Assembly (NCBI GenBank): GCA_029053015.1
Contig: JAIDHX010000039.1
Coordinates: 116,519-180,518 of the forward strand
DNA: 64,000 bases
Reading direction: 5' to 3'
Source of the DNA: Lachnospiraceae bacterium
GTDB lineage: Bacteria > Bacillota > Clostridia > Lachnospirales > Lachnospiraceae
Shown here: positions 42,357 to 50,598 of the stretch, one piece after another
Numbering within the stretch: position 1 is the stretch's first letter
Layout of the letters: every line of letters starts with the position of its first letter
Program-made: the position numbers and the translations under genes
Notes under the pieces: generated by a model
The model's input: the letters and a program-made list of their open reading frames with translations, nothing else
Databases searched by the model: none
Told to the model about the DNA's origin: nothing

Positions 42357-43649
42357 ATGGAACAATACGCAATTCAGGGCGGGAATCCATTGGTTGGAGA
42401 AGTGGAAATAGGAGGCGCTAAAAATGCTGCGCTTCCTATTATTGCGGCTTCGGTCATGACGGATGATACCGTTCATATAGAAAATCTTCCGGATGTGCGG
42501 GATACCAATGTACTGCTTGAGGCGATGCAGGATATCGGCGTACTGGTCAACCGAAACGGAAGGCATAAGGTAACCATCAATGCCGCCCAGATAAACAATC
42601 TGGTGGTAGATGGCAATAATATTCGAAAAATCAGGGCATCCTACTATTTTTTGGGTGCGATGCTCGCAAAATATAAAAGTGCCGAGGTGGCGCTGCCTGG
42701 TGGATGCGATATCGGCTGCCGCGCGATTGACCAGCACTTAAAGGGGTTCCGTGCATTGGGCGCGGAAGTGAAAATTGAATATGGATTGATTAAGGCGCGT
42801 GCAGAGAGGCTTAAGGGAAGTCACATCTATATGGACGTGGTATCCGTTGGCGCTACCATCAATATTATGATGGTGGCTGCGCTGGCAGAGGGAATGACGA
42901 TTATCGAGAACGCGGCAAAGGAACCGCATGTGGTAGACTTGGCCAACTTTTTAAACAGCATGGGCGCCAATATCAAGGGCGCGGGAACCGATGTGATCCG
43001 TATCAAAGGCGTTGCAGGCCTGCATGGAACCGACTACGCCATCATACCGGATCAGATTGAAGCGGGAACATTTATGTTTGCGGCGGCGATTACCAAGGGT
43101 GACATCACCGTAAAAAATGTGATTCCCAAGCATTTGGAATCCATCACGGCAAAGCTTCTGGAGATAGGATGTGAGATTGAAGAGTCTGACGACGCGGTTC
43201 GTGTGGTTGCGGCGAAGCCTTTAAGGCCGACGCAGGTAAAGACCCTTCCCTACCCGGGTTTCCCTACGGATATGCAGCCGCAGATTACGGTTGCGCTGGC
43301 ACTGTCCAAAGGCACCAGTATTGTGACGGAGAGCATTTTTGAAAACCGTTTCAAATATGTGGACGAGCTGACGAGAATGGGCGCGGACATCAAGGTGGAA
43401 AGCAATACTGCCATCGTCAACGGCGTGACAAAATATACAGGCGCGAGAATCAATGCACCGGATTTACGGGCAGGAGCGGCGCTCGTTATGGCTGCGCTGG
43501 CAGCGGAAGGATTTTCCACTGTGGAGGAGATTCACTATATAGAACGCGGCTATGAGGATTTCCATTTAAAACTGCAGTCTCTCGGCGCACAGATTGAGAA
43601 AGTAAGCTCCGACAGAGATATGCAGAAATTCAGATTAAAAACCGGTTGA
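42357..43649 (+). CDS. murA: UDP-N-acetylglucosamine 1-carboxyvinyltransferase
   Basis: 430 residues, typical MurA length. It shows GGAKNAALPIIAASVMTDDT near 18-37, the active-site loop LPGGCDIGCRAIDQHLKGF with the catalytic Cys at 117, and the C-terminal ERGYEDFHLKLQSLGAQIE. MurA transfers enolpyruvate from PEP to UDP-GlcNAc in the first committed step of peptidoglycan synthesis. Presence of the Cys predicts fosfomycin sensitivity of the enzyme. The ATG at 42357 follows AGAGGAAAGA. The metK promoter -35 box overlaps its stop codon. Confidence 0.95.
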   Translation: MEQYAIQGGNPLVGEVEIGGAKNAALPIIAASVMTDDTVHIENLPDVRDTNVLLEAMQDIGVLVNRNGRHKVTINAAQINNLVVDGNNIRKIRASYYFLGAMLAKYKSAEVALPGGCDIGCRAIDQHLKGFRALGAEVKIEYGLIKARAERLKGSHIYMDVVSVGATINIMMVAALAEGMTIIENAAKEPHVVDLANFLNSMGANIKGAGTDVIRIKGVAGLHGTDYAIIPDQIEAGTFMFAAAITKGDITVKNVIPKHLESITAKLLEIGCEIEESDDAVRVVAAKPLRPTQVKTLPYPGFPTDMQPQITVALALSKGTSIVTESIFENRFKYVDELTRMGADIKVESNTAIVNGVTKYTGARINAPDLRAGAALVMAALAAEGFSTVEEIHYIERGYEDFHLKLQSLGAQIEKVSSDRDMQKFRLKTG

Positions 43650-43674
43650 CAAAGCCATACAGTAAGAGTATTGT
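43646..43674 (+). promoter_or_regulatory. Promoter of the riboswitch-metK transcript
   Basis: TTGACA (43646-43651), overlapping the murA stop codon, and TATTGT (43669-43674) are 17 bases apart. The predicted start is about 25 bases before the riboswitch. Confidence 0.65.
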
Positions 43675-43705
43675 GTATGTAGGCAAGAAAATTTAATATA
43701 TTTCC

Positions 43706-43817
43706 CTTATTCAGAGTGGTGGAGATACATAGGATCTGTGAAGCCACGGCAACCCCGCATAGCGGAAGGTGCCTCCCTGAGCGAATATTCCTGTCAGAGT
43801 ACAGGTCGAACAATAAG
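43706..43817 (+). ncRNA. SAM-I (S-box) riboswitch
   Basis: The S-box hallmarks occur in order: P1 arms CTTATT and AATAAG, GAGATACATAGGATCTGTG, GAAGCCACGGCAACC, AAGGTGCCTCC, and a final GTCGAAC. It binds S-adenosylmethionine and controls metK. The 3' strand of P1 with flanks (CAATAAGTGG, 43811-43820) is also complementary to CCGCTTATTG (43843-43852) in the terminator, giving the antiterminator when ligand is absent. Confidence 0.92.
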
Positions 43818-43840
43818 TGGATATAACGATTGACGTATCG

Positions 43841-43869
43841 GGTCCGCTTATTGTAAGCGGACCTTTTTT
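43841..43869 (+). terminator. Riboswitch-controlled intrinsic terminator
   Basis: GGTCCGCTTA and TAAGCGGACC form a 10-bp stem with a 3-base loop, followed by six T residues. It lies 24 bases after the aptamer and about 95 bases before metK. Confidence 0.9.
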
Positions 43870-43962
43870 ATGACAATAGCGTACTTTTTAAAGGTTACAA
43901 GGCGAGGCGGGAGAAAGGCTGAAAAGATACAAGCCGTTTTGACGGCGGAAAGAGAGGACAAA

Positions 43963-45156
43963 ATGGAAAAAGAAAAACTGTTGTTTACATCGGAATCCGT
44001 GACGGAAGGTCATCCCGATAAGGTGTGTGACGCCGTTTCCGATGCGATTCTGGATGCACTGATGGAGCAGGACCCCATGAGCCGTGTGGCGTGCGAGACT
44101 GCAAGCTGTACCGGTTTTGTACTGGTTACAGGCGAGATTACAACCTCGGCGTACGTGGATATCCCCAAGATTGTAAGGGATACCGTAAAGGAAATCGGTT
44201 ATGACAAATCTGAATATGGCTTTGACGGCAATACCTGTGCCGTTATGGTTGCCATTGACGAGCAGTCTGCCGATATTGCAATGGGCGTTGACAAGGCGTT
44301 AGAGGCCAGGGAAGCTTCCATGAGCAACGAAGAACTGGAGGCAATCGGCGCCGGTGACCAAGGCATGATGTTTGGTTATGCAACCAATGAGACTGAGGAA
44401 TATATGCCGTATCCGATTTCACTTGCGCATAAGCTTGCCAGACAGCTTACCAAGGTGCGTAAGGACGGCACATTATCATATCTGCGTCCGGACGGCAAGA
44501 GCCAGGTTTCTGTTGAGTATGATGAGAACGGGAAGCCGCTCAGACTGGAAGCGGTGGTGCTTTCCACCCAGCATGATCCGGATGTAACACAGGAGCAGAT
44601 TCATGCAGATATTAAGAAGTACGTATTCGACGAAGTGCTGCCTGCAGAGCTTTTAGACGACGATACCAAGTACTTTATCAATCCCACGGGTCGTTTCGTT
44701 ATCGGCGGGCCTCACGGCGATGCCGGCCTTACCGGACGTAAGATTATCGTGGATACTTACGGCGGCTATGCACGTCACGGCGGCGGCGCATTCTCCGGCA
44801 AGGACTGTACGAAGGTAGACCGCTCCGCAGCTTACGCGGCACGTTATGTTGCCAAGAACATTGTGGCAGCAGGCCTGGCAGATAAATGTGAAATTCAGCT
44901 TTCCTATGCAATCGGCGTGGCGCAGCCGACTTCGGTGCGCGTGGAAACCTTTGGCACGGGCAAGCTGTCTGAGCTGGAACTTGTGAAGATTGTGCGTGAA
45001 AACTTTGATTTGCGTCCGGCAGGAATCATCAAAATGCTGGATTTGCGCCGTCCCATCTACAAGCAGACGGCAGCGTACGGACATTTTGGCAGAAATGATT
45101 TGGATTTGCCTTGGGAGAAGCTGGACAAGGTGGATTTGTTAAAGAAGTATTTATAA
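43963..45156 (+). CDS. metK: S-adenosylmethionine synthetase
   Basis: 397 residues: [20 protein letters not shown] near 8-27, [16 protein letters not shown] near 118-133, the ATP loop [20 protein letters not shown] near 247-266, and [19 protein letters not shown] near 271-289. The enzyme makes S-adenosylmethionine from methionine and ATP. The ATG at 43963 follows AGAGGAC. A SAM-I riboswitch and terminator upstream give feedback control. Its own 3' terminator has been split by an IS3-family insertion, which may alter the 3' end of the transcript. Confidence 0.97.
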   Translation: MEKEKLLFTSESVTEGHPDKVCDAVSDAILDALMEQDPMSRVACETASCTGFVLVTGEITTSAYVDIPKIVRDTVKEIGYDKSEYGFDGNTCAVMVAIDEQSADIAMGVDKALEAREASMSNEELEAIGAGDQGMMFGYATNETEEYMPYPISLAHKLARQLTKVRKDGTLSYLRPDGKSQVSVEYDENGKPLRLEAVVLSTQHDPDVTQEQIHADIKKYVFDEVLPAELLDDDTKYFINPTGRFVIGGPHGDAGLTGRKIIVDTYGGYARHGGGAFSGKDCTKVDRSAAYAARYVAKNIVAAGLADKCEIQLSYAIGVAQPTSVRVETFGTGKLSELELVKIVRENFDLRPAGIIKMLDLRRPIYKQTAAYGHFGRNDLDLPWEKLDKVDLLKKYL

Positions 45157-45161
45157 ATAAT

Positions 45162-45182
45162 AAAAAAGACCGCATCGGTAAA
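45162..45182 (+). terminator. Left half of the interrupted metK terminator
   Basis: AAAAAAGACCGCA (45162-45174) is complementary to TGCGGTCTTTTT at 46641-46652. The two arms are now separated by the 1451-bp IS, which sits in what was an 11-base loop (TCGGTAAAAGG). Confidence 0.8.
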
Positions 45183-45216
45183 TGATCTGACCCCAAAAAG
45201 TTAGACAAATTTACGG

Positions 45217-46053
45217 CTATGCAACTAATGAGGATTGAATCCTGTATTGTACAGGACTCAGTCCTTTTAGTTTTGCCTTAATCCGTTTGTTATTATAATA
45301 ATCAATATATTTCTCTAATTCAATCTGAAATTCTTCCATAGAATCAAATTCCCGCAAATACAAAAGCTCCGATTTTAATAAGCCAAAGAAGTTTTCCATA
45401 ATGGCATTATCAAGACAATTCCCTCTTCTTGACATGCTCTCCCGGATCCCTTTCTCTTTTAATCGTTTCTGATAGTCTTTATGCTGATACTGCCATCCCT
45501 GATCTGAATGGAAAATAAGGTTTGTATCATCAGGAATCTTTGCAAAAGCAGTATCAAGCATTTTCAGAACCTGCCCCAGAACCGGCTTATCGCTTATTTC
45601 ATAGCTTATGATTTCTCCATTATACATATCTAAAACCGGTGATAAATACAGTTTGGTTCCAAACAGAGAAAATTCTGTGATATCCGTAGTCCACTTTTGA
45701 TTGGGAGCCGTTGTGCTGAAATCTCTTTTCAGTATGTTGGGTGCAATTTTCCCGGCTTCTCCCTTATACGAGCGGTATTTCTTAATTCTTACCATGCATT
45801 TCAGATTCAGGATTTTCATCAGTCTTTGGACTGTCTTATGATTGATCTGATAACCACGGTTATGCAGTTCCATCGTAATACGGCGGTATCCATACCGTCC
45901 CCGGTTTTCATGGTAAATGACCTTGATTTCTTCTTTTATGACGGCATATTTATCCGGCTTCTGTATTTGTTTTACATGATAATAATAGGTACTCCGCGGC
46001 ATTTCTGCCAATTCCAGCAATGCTGTCAGTTTATATTTCTGCCTTAATTCCAT
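45217..46053 (-). CDS. IS3-family transposase OrfB (DDE integrase domain)
   Basis: 278 residues from the internal ATG. An N-terminal IS150-type part (MPRSTYYYHV, YGYRRITMELHNRGYQINHK) is followed by the rve core: WTTDITEFSL with the first Asp, LIFHSDQGWQYQHKDYQKRL with the second, and NCLDNAIMENFFGLLKSELL with the Glu. All three acidic residues are present. Without frameshifting it can start only internally; the functional transposase is probably the OrfAB fusion, made by a -1 slip near the GGAAAAAT at the end of orfA. Confidence 0.93.
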   Translation of the reverse strand: MELRQKYKLTALLELAEMPRSTYYYHVKQIQKPDKYAVIKEEIKVIYHENRGRYGYRRITMELHNRGYQINHKTVQRLMKILNLKCMVRIKKYRSYKGEAGKIAPNILKRDFSTTAPNQKWTTDITEFSLFGTKLYLSPVLDMYNGEIISYEISDKPVLGQVLKMLDTAFAKIPDDTNLIFHSDQGWQYQHKDYQKRLKEKGIRESMSRRGNCLDNAIMENFFGLLKSELLYLREFDSMEEFQIELEKYIDYYNNKRIKAKLKGLSPVQYRIQSSLVA

Positions 46054-46061
46054 AATGACAG

Positions 46062-46580
46062 CTACTTTATCGGTTTCTCTGATTTTTCCCGCTCTTGAAT
46101 TAAGGCATTTAATTTTTTTAAGTATTCATTCTCCATGCGAAGGCGCTGCACTTCCGACAGCAAATCTTCATTTTTCTCTATATTCTTTTTGGGTTTTTGT
46201 TGACGTTTTGTTCCCATTCTTACAGTCCTGCCTCTTCGTTCTTCATACAGAGCCTCTTTTCCCTGCTCATAATAGATACGCTCCCATTTGGAAACGGTCC
46301 CGAAGGAAGGAATGTTAAAATGAGTGGCTGTCTTTCGGATAGATGCCCCTGTCTTATGCATATATTCTACAACAGAAACTTTAAAATCTCCAGTATAGGT
46401 TCCGTGTGTAGTGCTTAATCCAGCCACCCCATGTTCCTGATAGGTATCTCTCCACTTTTGAATATCACCATAAGAGACGTGATATTCCTGTGCCAGTTTT
46501 TTTAATGCAACATCACCTTTGAGATACCGTTCCACAATTTCCAGTTTAAATTCTGTACTGTACATTTTTCTTCCAGACAT
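46062..46580 (-). CDS. IS3-family transposase OrfA (HTH domains)
   Basis: 172 residues with two helix-turn-helix units (LKKLAQEYHVSYGDIQKWRD; IRKTATHFNIPSFGTVSKWE) and a C-terminal leucine-rich helix (EVQRLRMENEYLKKLNALIQ) typical of IS150-group OrfA. It binds the element ends. The ATG at 46580 follows AAGGGG; an ATG six codons earlier lacks a site. The frame ends nine bases before the internal OrfB ATG, and the -1 frame at EREK reads IRETDKVAVIM into OrfB. Confidence 0.92.
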   Translation of the reverse strand: MSGRKMYSTEFKLEIVERYLKGDVALKKLAQEYHVSYGDIQKWRDTYQEHGVAGLSTTHGTYTGDFKVSVVEYMHKTGASIRKTATHFNIPSFGTVSKWERIYYEQGKEALYEERRGRTVRMGTKRQQKPKKNIEKNEDLLSEVQRLRMENEYLKKLNALIQEREKSEKPIK

Positions 46581-46791
46581 AGAAATAACCCCTTTCATTA
46601 TATTTTTTTGTCTAACAAAAGGGGGTCACTTCATAAAAGGTGCGGTCTTTTTAGGAAAATAACCTCCCTTTTCAGATTAAGGTTGCTAATGCCCTATTCC
46701 CTATAATTTTCCGTCAAGGTTCTGGGACGGGAAGCTATCCAACTGGAGTTCTGATATGACCCTTTTTATAGTATTTATTAAGCCATAATTA

Positions 46792-47526
46792 TTATTTTTC
46801 ATACTGCCATGGCACATACGGTAAAATCGCCCATGTAACGTCTTCGGATGATATACTCTTATGCTCTAATTGTCTATATCCCACAGTTGCTTGCGCACAA
46901 GGATATTTTTCACAATTAAAGCAAATTTCCAACTGGTTATGGTGTAAACATTTTAACGGTTCACACAACTCATTGTTGTCACCACAACAATGACAACCCG
47001 GGGTATCACAACCTGTGCAGCGCATACTCCAATCTGAGTCACCATACACAGCATTCAAATGTGGAATAAGGATATCCCTAAATTTTTCGCTGATGCCCAT
47101 ATAATGTACACATAAATCACATCTATGACCACATTTACCAAACACAGCACTTTCTTTTGAAAATTGCTTGCGATTTGGCTTTTTTTTAATTAGTATCATC
47201 TTTTCGACAGCCTCTAAAGTATGTAGATCATTAACGCGAATCAAGAGCCACTTGCCGTCATGCAGGGTTCGTTCATTGTCATAAATCTCTTGAATTTCTA
47301 CAGGAAACTCGTGCTTTATAGCTTCAAATTTTTCTCGCTCAGCTTTACCAAGGATTATTTGAAAATCATAATGATCCTCATATAGATTAATTGATACAAT
47401 AGTTTTCTTGCCCTGACGAAATCTCAAACAAGGAATGTCATAATACATTCCTGCGGCCTCATCAAGTTGATACTTACCACGCATAAATTTCACAATTTCT
47501 AATCTTACTTTTTCAAATTCCGTCAC
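46792..47526 (-). CDS. DUF3795-like cysteine-rich protein with N-terminal DUF3788-like domain
   Basis: 244 residues. The N-terminal half (about 1-125, IVSINLYEDHYDFQIILGKA, KWLLIRVNDLHTLEAVEKMI) resembles DUF3788-type proteins. The C-terminal half is cysteine-rich: GKCGHRCDLCVHY, CTGCDTPGCHCCGDNNELCE, CFNCEKYPCAQ, the likely metal-binding pattern of DUF3795. Role unknown. I choose GTG at 47526, six bases after AAGGGGGA, over an ATG 22 codons upstream that lacks a site. The promoter region is shared divergently with the MATE gene. Confidence 0.7.
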   Translation of the reverse strand: MTEFEKVRLEIVKFMRGKYQLDEAAGMYYDIPCLRFRQGKKTIVSINLYEDHYDFQIILGKAEREKFEAIKHEFPVEIQEIYDNERTLHDGKWLLIRVNDLHTLEAVEKMILIKKKPNRKQFSKESAVFGKCGHRCDLCVHYMGISEKFRDILIPHLNAVYGDSDWSMRCTGCDTPGCHCCGDNNELCEPLKCLHHNQLEICFNCEKYPCAQATVGYRQLEHKSISSEDVTWAILPYVPWQYEK

Positions 47527-47832
47527 TTTGAGTCCCCCTTCTGTTATCAAAAATAACCTTACTTCTTCTTGTGACCACACGAAGTATAGCACAAAATCGT
47601 AACCAGACCAACCAGATGGAAAGAGCTCTTTTTCAGCATCCCTCGCGGCTCGGAATGTGCCTTAAATGCTCTTGTTATTGATAAACCATTAAAATATGCC
47701 CATCTTTACCTTTGCCTTTCTTTTGCTTTGCATATTATCATAAGCCTCTGGAAAATTCAATATGAGTTGGTGAAATTGCTGGAGTTTTATTCCAGCAACT
47801 ATTATCTTAAAGGAGACAAAATAACTGATGGC

Positions 47833-47861
47833 TTGACAATATGCATTTATTTTGTTATCAT
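47833..47861 (+). promoter_or_regulatory. Predicted promoter of the first MATE gene
   Basis: TTGACA (47833-47838), 17 bases, TATCAT (47856-47861). It leaves a leader of about 110 bases before the start codon. The remaining gene-free stretch 47527-47832 shows nothing I can support. Confidence 0.6.
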
Positions 47862-47862
47862 T

Positions 47863-47950
47863 CCAGTTGATTACTCGGAGGGTGAGTCATTCGTTAGGAA
47901 ATGATGAGCTGGATAAGGTAACAGGCTGAGATGCCTGTTTTCTTACCGGC
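47863..47950 (+). promoter_or_regulatory. Structured leader with terminator-like hairpin before the MATE gene
   Basis: CCAG/CTGG (47863-47912) encloses two small stems, ACTC/GAGT (47873-47887) and TCATT/AATGA (47887-47904), like a three-way junction. Next, ACAGGC and GCCTGT (47921-47938) form a 6-bp hairpin followed by TTTCTT, nested within GGTAA/TTACC. An attenuator or riboswitch is possible. The predicted transcript start (about 47868) would cut into the outer stem, which weakens the model. Confidence 0.35.
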
Positions 47951-47978
47951 TCTTTTTCATTTTAAAGGAGATGAGAAA

Positions 47979-49289
47979 ATGGATATGATATCAGGAAATG
48001 TCAGGCGTATTTATTTTAAATATTTGACGGCGGCTTTTGGGAGCGCGTTGATTAGTTCTATTTATGGTATTGTGGATATGGCAATGGTGGGGCAGTATCA
48101 GGGCCCGAGTGGAACGGCCGCGCTTGCCGTTGTAGCGCCAATCTGGAATGTGATATACAGTCTGGGGCTTTTAACCGGAATCGGCGGCTCCGTGCTGCTT
48201 GGCAGTGCAAAAGGAAAAGGCGAAACAAAAGAGCAAAATGAATATTTTTCAGCAGCATTGATGGGCACCATAATTCTTGCGGCAGTCTGCTGGGGCGCTG
48301 TCCTGTTTTTTGATACGGAAATGCTGACGCTTTTTGGCGCAGAGGAAACTTTGCTGCCTTTGGCAAAAGAATATCTTGTTCCGATTAAATTTGTAATTCC
48401 TGCTTTTCTGTTTAATCAAATGCTGGCAGCCTTTCTGCGAAATGATGACGCTCCCGGACTGGCAACGGCAGCAGTTTTAGCCGGCGGGATATTTAATATT
48501 TTTGGGGATTATTTCTTTGTCTTTACTTTGGACATGGGAATACAGGGCGCAGGATTGGCAACCGCAATAGGAGCGGTCATCACCTGTGCGGTCATGCTTT
48601 CCCATTTTTTCACACATAAAAATAATTTGCGCTTTATATTTCCTTCCTTTTTCTTTAAAAAGGAACGGCAGATTCTGGTGGTCGGATTTTCCACTTTCTT
48701 TATTGATGTGGCAATGGGCTTTTTGACCATGATATTTAACCGGCAGATTGTAAGGTATTTTGGGACGGATGCCTTATCTGTTTACGGTGTCATTGTGAAT
48801 GTCAGTACGATTGTACAGTGCTGCGCATATAGTGTCGGGCAGGCGGCACAGCCGATTTTATCTGTTAATTATGGCTCGCACAACTGGGAGCGGATAAGGG
48901 GAACACTCCGGTATGCGCTGTACACAGTGGCATTTTTCAGTGTTGCATGGACAATCTCCATTTGGGCTGTTCCAAATGGGTTTATCCGTGTTTTCATGGC
49001 TCCGACAGAATCTGTCTGCCGGATTGCGCCGTCCATTATGCGCAGCTATGGAATATCATTTCTGCTATTGCCGCTGAATGTTTTTTCGACCTATTATTTT
49101 CAGTCATTAATGAAACCGGGCGCCTCTTTCCTTGTTTCTGTTGCAAGGGGAATGGTGGTCAGCGGGATTTTGATTTATGCGCTTCCGGCTTTGGCAGGGG
49201 CCGATTTTATCTGGTTTGCCATGCCGATTACAGAATTGCTGGTGGCAATTGCCGTTATCATTTTGATGGTAAGATATACAGCAAAGTGA
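47979..49289 (+). CDS. MATE-family efflux transporter 1
   Basis: 436 residues, twelve predicted membrane helices in two MATE halves: YGIVDMAMVGQYQGPSGTAA near 25-45, FLFNQMLAAFLRNDDAPGLA near 142-162, and SVGQAAQPILSVNYGSHNWE near 283-303 in the second half. MATE pumps export cationic drugs or metabolites using a Na+ or H+ gradient. The ATG follows AAAGGAGATGAG. A long leader with possible attenuation structure precedes it. It is not closely related to the second MATE gene at 52727, as the motifs differ. Confidence 0.9.
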   Translation: MDMISGNVRRIYFKYLTAAFGSALISSIYGIVDMAMVGQYQGPSGTAALAVVAPIWNVIYSLGLLTGIGGSVLLGSAKGKGETKEQNEYFSAALMGTIILAAVCWGAVLFFDTEMLTLFGAEETLLPLAKEYLVPIKFVIPAFLFNQMLAAFLRNDDAPGLATAAVLAGGIFNIFGDYFFVFTLDMGIQGAGLATAIGAVITCAVMLSHFFTHKNNLRFIFPSFFFKKERQILVVGFSTFFIDVAMGFLTMIFNRQIVRYFGTDALSVYGVIVNVSTIVQCCAYSVGQAAQPILSVNYGSHNWERIRGTLRYALYTVAFFSVAWTISIWAVPNGFIRVFMAPTESVCRIAPSIMRSYGISFLLLPLNVFSTYYFQSLMKPGASFLVSVARGMVVSGILIYALPALAGADFIWFAMPITELLVAIAVIILMVRYTAK

Positions 49290-49356
49290 ACGAAGGAACC
49301 GACGTGATTTCAGAGGCTGCTTTGTATGGAAATCTGCAAAAAAGTGAGTTGTGGTT

Positions 49357-49385
49357 TTGACCCCGACATCGTATTATAGTATAAT
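49357..49385 (+). promoter_or_regulatory. Strong predicted promoter of the Fe-S operon
   Basis: TTGACC (49357-49362), 17 bases, TATAAT (49380-49385): close to consensus and 38 bases before the start codon. Confidence 0.75.
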
Positions 49386-49422
49386 GAAAAAATCAAAAAA
49401 CATAAAGTCAGGGAGGATTGCC

Positions 49423-49935
49423 TTGAAAGAAGATAGAATCATAAGTGCATTGATTGGTCTGGTCGGCGCCTGCAATAACAACCCCAAGACAGCAGATACA
49501 GATAGTCTGGTAATAAAAGCTTTGGCTTTTCCCTTGCTCTGCCCCGAATATGGAGACAGAGAGATACAGGAGATTGTGAACGATATCTATTTGGAAAAAA
49601 ATGCCATAGCTCCCGGTTGTGCTTCGTGTGCGGCTCCATGCGGGAATACATCAGATTATGATATGCGTCGGATATATGAAGCCGACGATGGAATCCGCAA
49701 TGCGAAATTGCGGGTACTGGCAAAGCTCCGGGAACTGGCGGCATATGTCTGCCAAGGTCAAAAAACCGGAACAACCCGATGCATGGATAGCGGCTTTTTT
49801 TACAAGGCTCTTTCGTATGTAAGCTATGATATGGATGAGGCAGCCTTACTCGGACTTTTGGATGAGGCAGAAAAGATAGAACGCGATATCAAATCAGGAG
49901 TAATACGGAATGATTCGGAAGATTATAAAAATTGA
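49423..49935 (+). CDS. Cysteine-motif protein partner of a ferredoxin (170 aa)
   Basis: 170 residues from TTG at 49423, six bases after GGGAGG; the upstream ATG codons lack a site and lie over the promoter. A helical, soluble protein with a cysteine cluster CASCAAPCGNTSDYDM near 65-80, similar in spacing to the N-terminal cluster motif of hydroxylamine reductase (Hcp), and a second Cys in CMDSGFFYK. It may bind an Fe-S cluster. The ferredoxin gene starts 26 bases before its end, so the two are coupled. The function is unknown; nitrosative or redox stress is a guess from the motif. Confidence 0.6.
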   Translation: MKEDRIISALIGLVGACNNNPKTADTDSLVIKALAFPLLCPEYGDREIQEIVNDIYLEKNAIAPGCASCAAPCGNTSDYDMRRIYEADDGIRNAKLRVLAKLRELAAYVCQGQKTGTTRCMDSGFFYKALSYVSYDMDEAALLGLLDEAEKIERDIKSGVIRNDSEDYKN

Positions 49936-50554
49936 CGAAAGCAGATGCAATGGCTGTGGTGCGTGTGCTGCAGCCTGCCACGAAGGGGCGATTGAAATCA
50001 TTGACGGTAAAGCAGTACTTACCCGCGAGGATTACTGTGACGGTCTGGGTGACTGTCTGCCGGAATGCCCGTCCGGCGCCATCAGTTTCGAAGAACGGGA
50101 AGCGCCTGCGTATGACGAAGCGGCTGTTCTTGCCGCCGCGCAAAAGAAGGCGAGGGAGTCGGAAGATTCCACTTCCCATATGCCGGCAGGAGTTTCACGG
50201 CTCGGCCAGTGGCCCTGCCAGATTAAGCTGGCCCCTGTGAACGCCCCTTATTTCAGCGGGGCGGAACTGCTGATTGCGGCTGACTGTACGGCATACGCTT
50301 ATGCGAATATCCACGAGGATTTTATGAAGGGCAAAATCACATTGGTCGGCTGTCCGAAACTTGATTCTGTTGATTACAGCACAAAACTGGCTGAGATAAT
50401 GCGGTATAACGACATCAAAAGCGTTACTGTCCTGCGAATGGAGGTTCCCTGCTGCGGCGGGATTGAGATGGCTGCAAAGAAAGCTTTGCAGGAAAGTGGA
50501 AAATCCATTCCGTGGCAGACCATAACCGTATCTATTGATGGAAAGATTATGTAA
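49910..50554 (+). CDS. 4Fe-4S ferredoxin-type protein with C-terminal domain
   Basis: 214 residues. Two 4Fe-4S clusters are predicted: CNGCGACAAACHEGAIE near 13-29 and the variant CDGLGDCLPECPSGAIS near 43-59. The latter has GLGDC where CxxCxxC is expected, so one ligand differs. An extension of about 150 residues follows with further cysteines (LVGCPKLDSVDY, EVPCCGGIEMAAKKAL). I recognise the arrangement as a common anaerobe protein of unknown role. It overlaps the preceding cysteine-motif gene. Confidence 0.85.
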   Translation: MIRKIIKIDESRCNGCGACAAACHEGAIEIIDGKAVLTREDYCDGLGDCLPECPSGAISFEEREAPAYDEAAVLAAAQKKARESEDSTSHMPAGVSRLGQWPCQIKLAPVNAPYFSGAELLIAADCTAYAYANIHEDFMKGKITLVGCPKLDSVDYSTKLAEIMRYNDIKSVTVLRMEVPCCGGIEMAAKKALQESGKSIPWQTITVSIDGKIM

Positions 50555-50598
50555 ATGCCGGATGGCGCCCGGAAAACGACGTTAGGAGGTAATGTATT

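Larger units (their letters stand above)
45183..46633 (-). mobile_element. IS3-family (IS150-like) insertion sequence
   Basis: The element is 1451 bp. The ends read TGATCTGACCCC and, inverted, TGAAGTGACCCC, with an inner shared GTTAGACAAA block, giving TG...CA termini as in IS3. A 4-bp direct repeat TAAA flanks it (45179-45182 and 46634-46637). It encodes OrfA and OrfB in overlapping frames on the minus strand. Removing it restores a perfect terminator hairpin, which fixes the boundaries independently. Confidence 0.93.

Noticed and set aside
45188..46628. Shorter IS boundaries at the TGACCCC repeats
   Set aside because: With these ends no target duplication is present. Extending to TGATC and CTTCA gives TG...CA ends, a TAAA duplication and a restored terminator.
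47918..47935. GGCTGAGA resembling the thiamine riboswitch signature
   Set aside because: The other thiamine-box elements (ACCTGAT, GGATAATGCCAGCG) are absent and the GGCTGAGA is part of a simple ACAGGC/GCCTGT hairpin.
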